Of a stretch of 64,000 nt of DNA, positions 1-8,084 are shown piece by piece (position 1 is the first letter of the stretch; every line of letters begins with the position of its first letter). The translations under genes and the position numbers were made by a program. This stretch comes from Candidatus Chloroploca asiatica (GTDB lineage: Bacteria > Chloroflexota > Chloroflexia > Chloroflexales > Chloroflexaceae), in assembly GCF_002532075.1 (NCBI RefSeq), contig NZ_LYXE01000157.1:102126-166125 (forward strand). The letters are read 5' to 3'. The notes beneath the pieces were generated by a model that was given only the letters and a program-made list of their open reading frames with translations, did not search any database and was not told where the DNA came from.

Positions 1-96
1 TGGATTATGCCCACGTTGCTTGGCTTGCTTATCGGTTTCGGCCTGGGCTTTTTTGTCGCCAAGAAGACAAGCAAAAAAGAGCCCGAGGCACAGTGA
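1..96 (+). CDS. C-terminal fragment of a small membrane protein (5' end outside window)
   Basis: Reading from base 1, the frame gives 31 residues and a TGA stop. It consists of one hydrophobic, Gly/Leu/Phe-rich helix followed by a short Lys-rich, charged tail. This looks like the last transmembrane segment and cytosolic tail of a membrane protein. It lies just before a large palindrome that would act as its terminator. The family cannot be determined from so little sequence. Confidence 0.45.
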   Translation, partial: WIMPTLLGLLIGFGLGFFVAKKTSKKEPEAQ

Positions 97-108
97 TGTA
101 AGCATGTG

Positions 109-160
109 GTTGGATGCGCAAAAAGCCAGCTTAGCTAAGCTGGCTTTTTGCGCATCCAAC
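109..160. terminator. 52-bp perfect palindrome between convergent genes
   Basis: The 26-bp arms are perfectly complementary with no spacer. They contain an A5 tract on one side and a T5 tract on the other around AGCCAGC/GCTGGCT, so either strand can form a stem with a U-run inside it. It lies between a plus-strand gene ending at 96 and a minus-strand gene ending at 179, which fits a bidirectional intrinsic terminator. Confidence 0.75.
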
Positions 161-178
161 GCATGCGTCGGATTTACC

Positions 179-1297
179 CTACGATTGATGATCAGACAAC
201 GGTGAGGATGCAGTCGTCGAGGCTGCACCCGTCGCATATTCTTCGACCTGTTCCGCCAATTTATCCGTGAGCGACAGCCCCATCAGACGCGCCATCCAGC
301 GTGTCTCGTCATAGCTATCGAGCAGCACGACGACCAGAACCGTAATTGGCATCGAGAGAAAGGTGCCGGGCGGCCCCAGAATCCACGTCCAAAAAAAGAA
401 AGCCACAAACACAACCGCTGGCGACAGACTCAGTTCGCGTCCAATCAACGATGGGGCAATCAGGTTTTCAATCGTCAAATTGATCGTCGTAATAATCAAG
501 AGCACAATCAGGGCTCGCACGAAGCCGTGTTCAGCCAGGGTGAGCAAAAAGGCTGGCAAGGCTGCCGTTGGGATGCCAATATAGGGAATATACCCTAACA
601 CAAAGATCAAGACCCCCCAGAGCAAGGAGAATGGAACCTGGAGCAAGACCATCCCAATCGTTGAGCCAACAGCAACCGTAAGATTGATATACGTACGCAC
701 GCCAAAATAACGTACGACACTGCCTCCAAAGGTGGCAAGTCGATGCAGCAGGGGGCTTTGCTCACCGAGACCCGAGCTCAGGCGCTTGCGGAGCGACGGC
801 ATTTCGATGAGAAAAAAGAGTACCAGCACGGTCACGATCAACGAATTGCCCAGCACGTTGCCGATGCCTGCCAGGATCGATCCCAACACTCCGACGAGCG
901 AAACACTATTGAGCAAGCCAAAAAATTGTAACTCGTTGGCAACAAACCCATAACTTGCCAACCACTCACGGAGCACATGCTCTTGTTGCGCGAGGAGACG
1001 TTGATATGTGCCAAGTTGTGATGTCAGACGGGTAATTGATATCCCGAGTGCGGTGGTCAACATCGCGGCAAACGCGATCATGCCCAACACCATGATCAGC
1101 AGCGCAAACCACGAAGGGATGCCACGTTTTTGCAGCCAGAGATAAATTGGATTACACAACAAGGTAATCACGAGGGCTAGCAGCAGTGGATTGAGCAACG
1201 GCGCTGCAACCCGCATAGCTCCCAGGATCAGTACCAGCGAAGCGATGATCAACAAAGGGCGCAAGATCGTTGTCGCCTGAGGCTGGGGCAATTCCAT
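179..1297 (-). CDS. AI-2E family transporter (PF01594-like permease)
   Basis: The product is a polytopic inner-membrane protein of about 372 residues, the usual size for this family. It has hydrophobic N-terminal helices, a central soluble stretch containing the LTSQLGTYQRLL region, and a C-terminal helix cluster with the family-typical GYIPYIG segment and a later ENLIAPSLIG segment. Members export small molecules or work as Na+/H+ antiporters; the substrate here is unknown. I prefer the ATG at 1297 because AGGAG lies 5 nt upstream; an in-frame GTG at 1303 overlaps that Shine-Dalgarno. It is monocistronic, between a palindrome on each side. The family assignment is firm and the transported molecule is open. 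Confidence 0.88.
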   Translation of the reverse strand: MELPQPQATTILRPLLIIASLVLILGAMRVAAPLLNPLLLALVITLLCNPIYLWLQKRGIPSWFALLIMVLGMIAFAAMLTTALGISITRLTSQLGTYQRLLAQQEHVLREWLASYGFVANELQFFGLLNSVSLVGVLGSILAGIGNVLGNSLIVTVLVLFFLIEMPSLRKRLSSGLGEQSPLLHRLATFGGSVVRYFGVRTYINLTVAVGSTIGMVLLQVPFSLLWGVLIFVLGYIPYIGIPTAALPAFLLTLAEHGFVRALIVLLIITTINLTIENLIAPSLIGRELSLSPAVVFVAFFFWTWILGPPGTFLSMPITVLVVVLLDSYDETRWMARLMGLSLTDKLAEQVEEYATGAASTTASSPLSDHQS

Positions 1298-1391
1298 AGC
1301 CACTCCTCACTCAGTCAAAATGGTTCTCCCTTAGTATACCGTTTTCTGAGGATTTAGGTAACGCTTTTTGCCAACCTGCGGCCTCAAGAAT

Positions 1392-1450
1392 CATTCCTTC
1401 ACTGACCAACAAAACTAGCTATGCTAGTTTTGTTGGTCAGTGAAGGAATG
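1392..1450. terminator. Long hairpin downstream of the CHAT-like gene
   Basis: Two perfect 28-bp arms enclose a 3-nt loop (TAT), with the apex reading AGC-TAT-GCT. It lies 25 bp past the stop of the minus-strand gene at 1475 and about 95 bp before the start of the next minus-strand gene, so it probably terminates the upstream transcript. Confidence 0.7.
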
Positions 1451-1474
1451 GGTTTTCGCGCACCTTCTCCCCGA

Positions 1475-2791
1475 CTAGGGTTCCAACAGTGGCAACGCCG
1501 ACGTGGGTACTACAGTTGGCACAGGGGGCGGAGGAGTAGAGGAGGGCAGCACCTGGCTGATCAGCAAGATGAGCACCAGGACGGCAATAATCAGCGCCAC
1601 CAGTTTTGGTGAAAAGCCTTGCTTGCGCGGGGCCTCGTTACGTGCGCGTTGGGCCGGCTCACCTACGGTCGTCGTCCCGACAACAAAGGCTTTGGCGCTC
1701 GTCAAGGCCCGCGAAGCCATTTGCCCAGCCCCGGCGAACGTACGCTCGGTACGCAGTGGCTTGCCCACCGGCGCAGCCTCGCCAGCAACCGCATCAGCGG
1801 GCACAGACTGACGAGCGACGCTCGCCATGCGGGCATTAAAGAGATATTCACTCCCAGGAACAACCCACAAACGCGGCGATCCCCAGGCATCCTCAGCCTC
1901 CGCAAGCGCTGCTCGTCCATCGGTTGTGGCCAGATCAACTGGTTCATCGGCCACCAGCGCTTCATAACATGGCCCACAAAAGGTGGCAACACCTGCATTA
2001 TCCAGGTCGCCCAGCGCAAGGGTGGCAATGCCAAGCCGGTCATGCACTGCCCCTGCAATGCTCGCCAGGGCTACCGCTTCAGCCCCCAGATCAGCCGCAA
2101 GCGTGAGCAAGCGTAGCTCCTGGTAATCACCAATAATCCCGGCCAACCCTGCCGCATCAAGCGCACGGCCCAAGCGCAGGCGCGCTGTTGATCCCTGACC
2201 CGTTGCATCAGCAGCAACAAGGTGGAGCGCATGGCACGGCTCTTCAGCTAGGGCCTCACGCAGCATGAACGGGTCAGCATCGCGCAACAGATCAACGACC
2301 AGGCGGCCCTCACGCACTGGTTGCGCCAGGGCATGGCCCAGTGGTGCCGCTGCTGCCGCTGCCGCCCCTGGTGCGCACGCAATCAAAAGACGTATCGGGC
2401 CGCTCAAAGGCAAAGCGGGACGCGAACGGGTAATGCGGCCAACCCGAATCAGCGGGTAATCGTCACGGATCGCTGGTTGCCACGGGGTTGAACGCCCCAG
2501 CGTGATCCATTCCCAGGGCAGGATCGCCACCTCAGGCAGGGCCATGTGCAACTGAATCTGGACGTGGTTCCCCGCTTCGCTGGCTGTGTGGGCGGCTTCA
2601 AGTAGCAATTGATGCACCGGCGGGGGAAAAAGCACCGGCCCAAGCATTTCACCATTGGTCACCATATCATTGGTGAGCACGGGCAACTCGATCAGGGTTT
2701 CAATATCTCCGCCCGGACTCGTTGCACGAAGGGTATATCCAGTCGTTCCTTGCCCACTAATGGCGATCTGAAAGGGTATTGCCACTGCCAC
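1475..2791 (-). CDS. Degenerate CHAT-like domain protein with C-terminal membrane anchor
   Basis: 438 residues. The N-terminal part resembles the beta-rich region that precedes CHAT caspase-like domains and contains an LPWEW motif at 91-95, matching the LPWEhL motif of such proteins. The next region follows the CHAT layout, but the sites that normally hold the catalytic dyad are changed. Around residues 187-194 the expected H-x-x-H-x-x-GH pattern reads HALHLVAA, lacking the GH pair, and the LNAC-type cysteine site near 228-232 reads LLTLA. One hydrophobic helix near 395-416 is followed by a short Pro-rich tail, so the bulk probably faces the cytosol. Start is GTG at 2791 with AGGTG about 8 nt upstream. 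It would be a non-catalytic CHAT relative; the function is unknown. The small SHOCT-like gene lies upstream on the same strand. Confidence 0.55.
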   Translation of the reverse strand: MAVAIPFQIAISGQGTTGYTLRATSPGGDIETLIELPVLTNDMVTNGEMLGPVLFPPPVHQLLLEAAHTASEAGNHVQIQLHMALPEVAILPWEWITLGRSTPWQPAIRDDYPLIRVGRITRSRPALPLSGPIRLLIACAPGAAAAAAAPLGHALAQPVREGRLVVDLLRDADPFMLREALAEEPCHALHLVAADATGQGSTARLRLGRALDAAGLAGIIGDYQELRLLTLAADLGAEAVALASIAGAVHDRLGIATLALGDLDNAGVATFCGPCYEALVADEPVDLATTDGRAALAEAEDAWGSPRLWVVPGSEYLFNARMASVARQSVPADAVAGEAAPVGKPLRTERTFAGAGQMASRALTSAKAFVVGTTTVGEPAQRARNEAPRKQGFSPKLVALIIAVLVLILLISQVLPSSTPPPPVPTVVPTSALPLLEP

Positions 2792-2932
2792 GCTGCTTAC
2801 ACCTGCCCCTCATAACACTATGTATGCACGACCGCCAAAGGAATGCTGTTACGCTGAGTACCACTCATTGCCTACTTGCAATATAGCATGCCCCTCACTC
2901 TCATGTCTAGTCAGCCGAGGCTTATGCCCTAG

Positions 2933-3316
2933 CTACTCAACCAGCAATTCGATCTGCTCTCCCTCTTCAGTGTCGTTCCATACCAGCAACCGTCCCGTCG
3001 CACCGCGGGCTATGCTCCCCAGCAATTCGTCCCGTGCGGCCTCGCTGAGATGCGGGATGAGCCGTGCCCCCAGCCGTAGGCCGACATTGATCAGGCCCAC
3101 AGGGATCGCTACATTGACCTTCTGATGTCTTGTTTGGAGATCGGTGACACGCACTCGTACCAGACGTGTCTGCCCCTGTTGTACTGAGCTTGTCTCGGCT
3201 GCCAGTGCATCAAGCAACTGCGCCGCCTCATCCGAAGAGACTTGGCCCGTTTCGACTAATTTCAAGATGCGGTCGCGTGTGTTGAGCATAGGCCTCTCGC
3301 GGGGGTTGGGGGCCAT
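2933..3316 (-). CDS. SHOCT-like/YvlB N-terminal-type small protein
   Basis: 127 residues. The N-terminal third (MLNTRDRILKLVETGQ onward) matches the short helical module found at the start of YvlB/LiaX and DUF4097-associated proteins, in which a helix is followed by G-x-hS-x-EA-x-x-LL. The remainder predicts beta strands and amphipathic helices with no catalytic motif. An alternative start at residue 10 (3289) has GAGAGG just upstream and begins directly at the conserved module, so the first nine residues may not be translated. It is probably co-transcribed with the CHAT-like gene, 141 bp downstream. A regulatory or protein-interaction role is inferred only. Confidence 0.6.
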   Translation of the reverse strand: MAPNPRERPMLNTRDRILKLVETGQVSSDEAAQLLDALAAETSSVQQGQTRLVRVRVTDLQTRHQKVNVAIPVGLINVGLRLGARLIPHLSEAARDELLGSIARGATGRLLVWNDTEEGEQIELLVE

Positions 3317-3478
3317 AGAATTCTCAAGCCTTGCGCTTGTGTTGGCGAAAATGGCCAGGACAGGCGCGGGCTGTTAGGGTGACTGCCCTAAAGTTACGGC
3401 GGATGAGGCCGTAGCCCTCACGTTTGGACGTATAATACACCATCATCCATCTTGAAGCTAGCAAATGAAGGGTAGAGC

Positions 3479-4687
3479 GTGATGAAGGCGGCCCTCATGT
3501 TTCCCGAAATTACCATTGCTGGTACGCCCTATGAACGTGGGCATATGTACGGTGCGGCAGTTCCTTCGCATATCCGACATAGTATCGCGAGCTATGCGCG
3601 CCTTTTTGCCTATCGCCGCGCCCTCGATTGGGCGGCAAGCCAGGCCGAGGCACTGCGTTTTGTGCCTTTGTTGACCGAGGTGGCCCCTGATCTGCTTGAA
3701 GAGATGCGTGGGCTTGCCGATGGTGCCGGGGTCGCGCTGGCCGAGATTGTGGCACTGAATGTGCGTACCGAGTTGATGGCGGGCATCCCAATTGGCTATT
3801 ATCACCCCGATGGCGCTGCCGCGATGGCGCGTAATCGCGCCGCCAGAGTGCCCGAACATCCCGACGAGCAGCCGCTGAACCGGGGGATGGTCGCCGATGC
3901 GCCTGAACTCGACCGTGATGCCGGCGAGTGTACGACCGCCGCTGCCTATGGCCCAGCTACGACTGATGGCCGTATGTTGCTGGCCCAAACCTGGGATTGG
4001 CAGGGTGATCAGCGCGCTGCGTGCCTTATGTTGCGGGTGCATGCACCGGGTGAACCAGCAATTTTGACGATGACCGAAGCCGGGATGCTGGCTAAGGTTG
4101 GGCTCAATAGCGCTGGCCTGGTGGTCGGGTTGAATCTCTTACGCTCGCAGAGTGACGGGCAACATGTTGGCATGCCTGTCCATATCTTGCTCCGCAAGAT
4201 GTTGCAGGCAACGACGTTTGCGGATGCTCGTACCCTGGCCGATCGCGTTCCCGCTGGCGGATCATCCTGTGTCACCATTGCGAGTACCACGGGCCAGTTG
4301 GTTAGCCTCGAAATAAGCCCGACTGGTGTGGCTGAGGTCTGGGCCAAAGATGGTTTGCTGGCGCACGCGAACCACTGCGTTGATCAAACCGCCGCCGCTG
4401 GCGAATGCCCGCTCGAGGCAACCTCGACCTCGCGTGAACGCCAGGGGCGCGCCTGGGAGTTGCTGCGGATGGGGTATGGTGCCCTTGATGTACTGACCCT
4501 TCAAGCGATCCTGCGCGACCGCCATGATGCACCGCGCTGCATCTGTCGCCTCCCCGATATGCGTGTCCCCCGACTTGACCGGGGCGAGAGCATCTGTGGG
4601 CTGGTGCTTGATCCTCACGACGGCGTGATCTATGTGGCGCCTGATGCGCCCTGTCAGGCAGCTTTTACGGCGGTCACCTTGGCGTGA
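3479..4687 (+). CDS. C45-family (acyl-CoA:6-APA acyltransferase-like) Ntn hydrolase
   Basis: 402 residues. The N-terminal GTPYERG-x-x-YG segment and the helical region with DLLEEMRGLADGAG match the C45 peptidase/penicillin acyltransferase superfamily. These enzymes cleave themselves before a cysteine that becomes the N-terminal nucleophile; here the candidate is C151 in ECTTAAA, followed by DGRMLLAQTWDW, the usual strand after the nucleophile. A GLNSAGLVVGLNLL segment also fits. Members hydrolyse amide bonds of small molecules or acyl-peptides; the substrate is unknown. Starts are GTG 3479 or ATG 3482. A TATAAT at 3431-3436 is a plausible -10. The gene is convergent with mutL. Confidence 0.82.
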   Translation: MMKAALMFPEITIAGTPYERGHMYGAAVPSHIRHSIASYARLFAYRRALDWAASQAEALRFVPLLTEVAPDLLEEMRGLADGAGVALAEIVALNVRTELMAGIPIGYYHPDGAAAMARNRAARVPEHPDEQPLNRGMVADAPELDRDAGECTTAAAYGPATTDGRMLLAQTWDWQGDQRAACLMLRVHAPGEPAILTMTEAGMLAKVGLNSAGLVVGLNLLRSQSDGQHVGMPVHILLRKMLQATTFADARTLADRVPAGGSSCVTIASTTGQLVSLEISPTGVAEVWAKDGLLAHANHCVDQTAAAGECPLEATSTSRERQGRAWELLRMGYGALDVLTLQAILRDRHDAPRCICRLPDMRVPRLDRGESICGLVLDPHDGVIYVAPDAPCQAAFTAVTLA

Positions 4688-4692
4688 TCCGT

Positions 4693-4743
4693 CTCTTCGC
4701 CGGTTCCAACACCAGCCAGGCTGGCCTTTGAACCGGCGAAGAG
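4693..4743. terminator. Bidirectional terminator hairpin
   Basis: 14-bp outer arms (CTCTTCGCCGGTTC and its complement) enclose a second stem CCAGC/GCTGG. The element fills the gap between the convergent C45 gene and mutL, whose stops are at 4687 and 4749. Confidence 0.7.
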
Positions 4744-4748
4744 GCCCT

Positions 4749-6653
4749 TCATCGGCCAAACTGGCGTTCAAGCTGCGTCGGGGTCATCAGGATCATCGTC
4801 GGACGACCGTGCGGACAGGTACGCGGGCTGGTGCAGGCTTCGAGTTGCTGCAAAAGTTGGCGCATCTCTTCAAGCGAGAGCGTCTGCCCGGCGCGCACTG
4901 AGGTATGGCACGAAAGGGTGGTCAGCATCGCTTCGCGCCAGTCGAGCGGCGTCGAACCGCCGCGCCCAGCCAGATGATCGGCCAGTTCGTGCAAGGCACG
5001 GGGCAGTTGATCGGCAGGAAGGGTGGCGGGCACAGCGCGGACCATGACACCTTCGCCCCACTCATCGAGGACAAAGCCCCATTCGGCCAGACGCTCAGGA
5101 TTGCCAAGCAGGAGCGCACTCGCCGCCGGGATCAGGGGCACGGAACGAGGCATCAGTAAGCCCTGCGACTCAACACTGCCCCCCGCAAATTGGGTCATCA
5201 GGCGTTCATATGTAATGCGTTCGTGGGCGGCATGTTGATCGATCAGATACATCCCCTCGGGGGCCTCGGCGATAATATAAGTCAACCCGACCTGCCCGAC
5301 CACACGCAACGGTGGCAGCTTACCGCTTTGACGCAGCGGCTCGGCTGCGGGAAGATTGTTTGCCGTACGGGGCTGCGGCAGGGAGCCCTGCCAGTCATCT
5401 GCGGCTTGACCGGAAGCATCGCCTTGCAAGCCTGCCGTTGGCGGTGGGCTAACTGAGGGAATAGGAGCTTCGCCAGATGAGAAGGGGGCTTCGTCCCCTC
5501 CGGCATCCCAACGACTGCGCTCGCGATCCCATGCCGATGCGCCAACCCCCCACGCTGATGGCTCAGGTTCACTCGGGGCCGCTTGCCCAAGCTGGCGCAA
5601 CTCGAACCGGCGCTGCGCCGTCGCTTCATCAACCTCCCATGTTGGCACCCCGGCCCCGGCGACCAGCGCCTCGCGCACGGCCCGCCCGAGGGTACCATGC
5701 ACTTTTGGCGCATAGCGGAACTTGACCTCACTCTTGGTGGGATGCACATTGACATCAACCGCCAGAGGATGCACAAAGAGATTCAGTACCACAAGTGGAT
5801 GGCGCCCGCGCATCAACATCGTATGGTAGGCATCTTCAACCACCGCAGGCAACGCCCCGCGTGGCTGCAACGCGCGCCGATTGGCAAAGAGATGCAGATA
5901 GCTACGCGAGCCACGGGTCAGGCCGGGCGGCGAGATCAAGCCATCCACCCGGATCTCCTGCTCACCTTCACCAACCTCAGCGGCGACGGGCAGCATCTGG
6001 CGGGCGACATCAAGGCCATAGAGCTCGATCAGCACAGCACGCAAGTCGCCATCACCACTGGTCTGCAAGGCCAGGCGTCCTTCGAGCTGCAGCGTAAAGC
6101 GCACCTCGGGATAGGCCAGGGCATACTGTTGCACCACCGCGCTGATCGCACTCAACTCGGTGGCCTCACTCCGCAGGTACTCACGACGCACGGGCGTATT
6201 GTAGAAGAGATTGCGCACACTGAAACTCGTCCCCGGCGAGCAACCCCGCAGGGTACGCGACTGCACCTCACCCCCGGCCAGGCGCAACTCAGTGCCAACC
6301 TCTTCGGCAGCGGTACGGCTCACACAGATGACCTGGGCGACACTGGCAATTGAAGGCAGGGCCTCACCACGAAACCCGAGGGTACCAATACGCCAGAGAT
6401 CCTCGGAGGTAGTGAGCTTGCTCGTTGCATGCCGTTCAAAGGCGAGTTCCAGCTCGTGGGCCGCAATCCCGCCCCCATCGTCCTGCACTTTCAACTCACG
6501 CAGGCCACCGCCACGCGCCTCAATCGCAATGCGGCGCGCACCTGCATCAAGCGCATTCTCCACCAGTTCCTTGATGACCGAGGCCGGGCGCTCAACTACC
6601 TCACCAGCGGCAATCTGCGCCGCAACCGTCGCATCAAGCAGCCGAATAGGCAT
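4749..6653 (-). CDS. mutL: DNA mismatch repair protein MutL
   Basis: 634 residues. The N-terminal GHKL ATPase is clear: the start MPIRLLDATVAAQIAAGEVV, the ELVENALDAGA motif, the DDGGGI motif, and GFRGEALPSI with the HATSK segment. A transducer domain with HPTKSEVKF follows, then a Pro-rich linker near residues 370-430, and a C-terminal dimerisation domain containing QHAAHERI and ending in CPHGRPT. MutL couples MutS mismatch recognition to downstream excision. An upstream in-frame extension of about 100 residues is unlike MutL; the ATG at 6653 has AGGAGG 5 nt upstream and matches the family N-terminus exactly. QHAAHERI and CPHGRP are present; the DQHAx2Ex4E-type endonuclease motif appears as DQHAAHERITYE, consistent with an endonuclease-type MutL. 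Confidence 0.96.
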   Translation of the reverse strand: MPIRLLDATVAAQIAAGEVVERPASVIKELVENALDAGARRIAIEARGGGLRELKVQDDGGGIAAHELELAFERHATSKLTTSEDLWRIGTLGFRGEALPSIASVAQVICVSRTAAEEVGTELRLAGGEVQSRTLRGCSPGTSFSVRNLFYNTPVRREYLRSEATELSAISAVVQQYALAYPEVRFTLQLEGRLALQTSGDGDLRAVLIELYGLDVARQMLPVAAEVGEGEQEIRVDGLISPPGLTRGSRSYLHLFANRRALQPRGALPAVVEDAYHTMLMRGRHPLVVLNLFVHPLAVDVNVHPTKSEVKFRYAPKVHGTLGRAVREALVAGAGVPTWEVDEATAQRRFELRQLGQAAPSEPEPSAWGVGASAWDRERSRWDAGGDEAPFSSGEAPIPSVSPPPTAGLQGDASGQAADDWQGSLPQPRTANNLPAAEPLRQSGKLPPLRVVGQVGLTYIIAEAPEGMYLIDQHAAHERITYERLMTQFAGGSVESQGLLMPRSVPLIPAASALLLGNPERLAEWGFVLDEWGEGVMVRAVPATLPADQLPRALHELADHLAGRGGSTPLDWREAMLTTLSCHTSVRAGQTLSLEEMRQLLQQLEACTSPRTCPHGRPTMILMTPTQLERQFGR

Positions 6654-6764
6654 CACACCCTCCTTGTGCGAACATGTTTGCGTGCTTAGTATACCATACC
6701 CCAAGAAGCTAAGGAAAACAGGGGCGTGGGGGAACCAAGTTCCCCCATCTTCAACGTAGCCCTG

Positions 6765-6793
6765 GCAAACGGCCAGCGAAACTGGCCGTTTGC
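6765..6793. terminator. Hairpin downstream of the PP2C gene
   Basis: 12-bp arms (GCAAACGGCCAG and complement) enclose a CGAAA loop. It is 15 bp past the stop of the minus-strand phosphatase at 6808 and before the mutL start region. Confidence 0.6.
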
Positions 6794-6807
6794 GCCAGCA
6801 TACCTTC

Positions 6808-7809
6808 CTACAAATCTGGGGTCGGGCTACTGGCAGGTGTTGGCAAGGGCGTAGCGGTAGGCATGGAGGGAGGGAGAGGGAAAAGGGTCGCGGCAGGAGG
6901 GACACGTGAGGGCTGGGCGGCGGGGAGCTCTCCAGCCGGAAGGGAGAGCCAGACATAACTCACCGTACTCACGAGGAGCAAGAGCAGCGCCAGCGCAAGC
7001 AGGCCCCCCAGCGGGTTCAGAGGGCGTTCGACCGGTGCGCTGCGGGGGGCAGTCACGACGCTGGGGGCATCAGCGGTATGAGTGCGTGGCTCATCATCAT
7101 CGCCGGTAAGGGTATCAACCTGAGCCACCATCACCGTAATATTATCAACGCCACCCCGCTCATTCGCGAGATCAACGAGGCGTTCGACGGCCGCATCAGG
7201 CGGCAGCATCCCCGCGATTTCGGCAATCTCTTCATCGGTAATCAAGCCATGCATCCCATCAGTCGAAAGGATCACGGTATCACCAGGGCGGAGGGCAAGG
7301 GCAAAGAGATCGACCTCCACCTCGGAACTATGGCCAAGAGCGCGGGTAATAATATTGCGAATATTGGAAGAACGGGCCTGAGCAGGAGTCATCAGGCCGG
7401 CTGCCACCTGATCAGAAACAAACGAATGATCATGCGAAATCTGAGTAATCTGGCCCTCGCGGACAAGATAAGCCCGACTATCCCCAACATTCGCGACATA
7501 GAGACCACCAGGGGTAAAGAGGGCCGCCACGCCGGTGGTGCCCATACTGCCACGCCCTGCTTCATAGATCGCCCGATTGGCCCCGATAAAGGCCTCACGT
7601 AGCATATCCTCAGGTTCGACCTCGGGCCGAAACGCAGAGATAATCGTCTCTACCCCAAGTTCACTCGCAACCTCACCAGCAGCATGGCCACCCATACCAT
7701 CACAGACAACCAGCAGGTTGATTGAACCAAGTTGCTTACTCGCGTAAGCATCCTGGTTAACCTCGCGCCGCATACCAACATGGGTACGGGCACTGAAGCG
7801 CACACGCAT
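6808..7809 (-). CDS. PP2C-type Ser/Thr protein phosphatase with C-terminal membrane helix
   Basis: 333 residues. The catalytic core occupies about residues 1-235 and shows the metal-binding motifs of bacterial PP2C (PrpC/Stp): REVNQDA near 15-21, VVCDGMGGH near 34-42, VGDSRAYL, LSTDGM, and GGVDNITVM at the end. A hydrophobic helix follows near 265-285, then a Pro/Ala/Thr-rich extracytoplasmic tail. It should dephosphorylate Ser/Thr of kinase targets at the membrane. Start ATG 7809 has AGGAG 6 nt upstream. No Hanks-type kinase is next to it; the downstream FHA protein at 47281 is a possible partner class but far away. Confidence 0.93.
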   Translation of the reverse strand: MRVRFSARTHVGMRREVNQDAYASKQLGSINLLVVCDGMGGHAAGEVASELGVETIISAFRPEVEPEDMLREAFIGANRAIYEAGRGSMGTTGVAALFTPGGLYVANVGDSRAYLVREGQITQISHDHSFVSDQVAAGLMTPAQARSSNIRNIITRALGHSSEVEVDLFALALRPGDTVILSTDGMHGLITDEEIAEIAGMLPPDAAVERLVDLANERGGVDNITVMVAQVDTLTGDDDEPRTHTADAPSVVTAPRSAPVERPLNPLGGLLALALLLLLVSTVSYVWLSLPAGELPAAQPSRVPPAATLFPLPPSMPTATPLPTPASSPTPDL

Positions 7810-7859
7810 CGGTTACTCCTCGGGCGAGCTACAAAACATGGGTCAGTTCCTCCGACGCT

Positions 7860-8051
7860 CTATTTCAGCAGACGGGGCAAAATGACCATAGCAGCGGCAA
7901 CAACGAGCAGCGTCAGAAAGAAGAGATTGCCGGTTGAACTGGTTAACAAGATCGCAAGTGCCACCACAATTGCTGCCATAAAGAGACAGCCACGCTGGAC
8001 ACGGGCGATGCTTGTTGCCACTTCATCAGGCTCGGGTGGTGATGTTTTCAT
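7860..8051 (-). CDS. Small two-helix membrane protein
   Basis: 63 residues: a short acidic N-terminus followed by two hydrophobic helices separated by a few polar residues, ending in RLLK. There is no recognisable family. It lies 50 bp upstream of the PP2C gene and 33 bp downstream of the sensor kinase on the same strand, so it is probably part of a kinase-small protein-phosphatase transcription unit. No good Shine-Dalgarno is visible, so the exact start is uncertain. Confidence 0.55.
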   Translation of the reverse strand: MKTSPPEPDEVATSIARVQRGCLFMAAIVVALAILLTSSTGNLFFLTLLVVAAAMVILPRLLK

Positions 8052-8084
8052 GAAGAATAGGGAAGACCCGTTGTTCCTTTCATT

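Noticed and set aside
6654..6956. About 100-residue N-terminal extension of MutL
   Set aside because: Pro/Ser-rich low-complexity sequence unlike MutL, and the ATG at 6653 has a strong Shine-Dalgarno and the exact family start.
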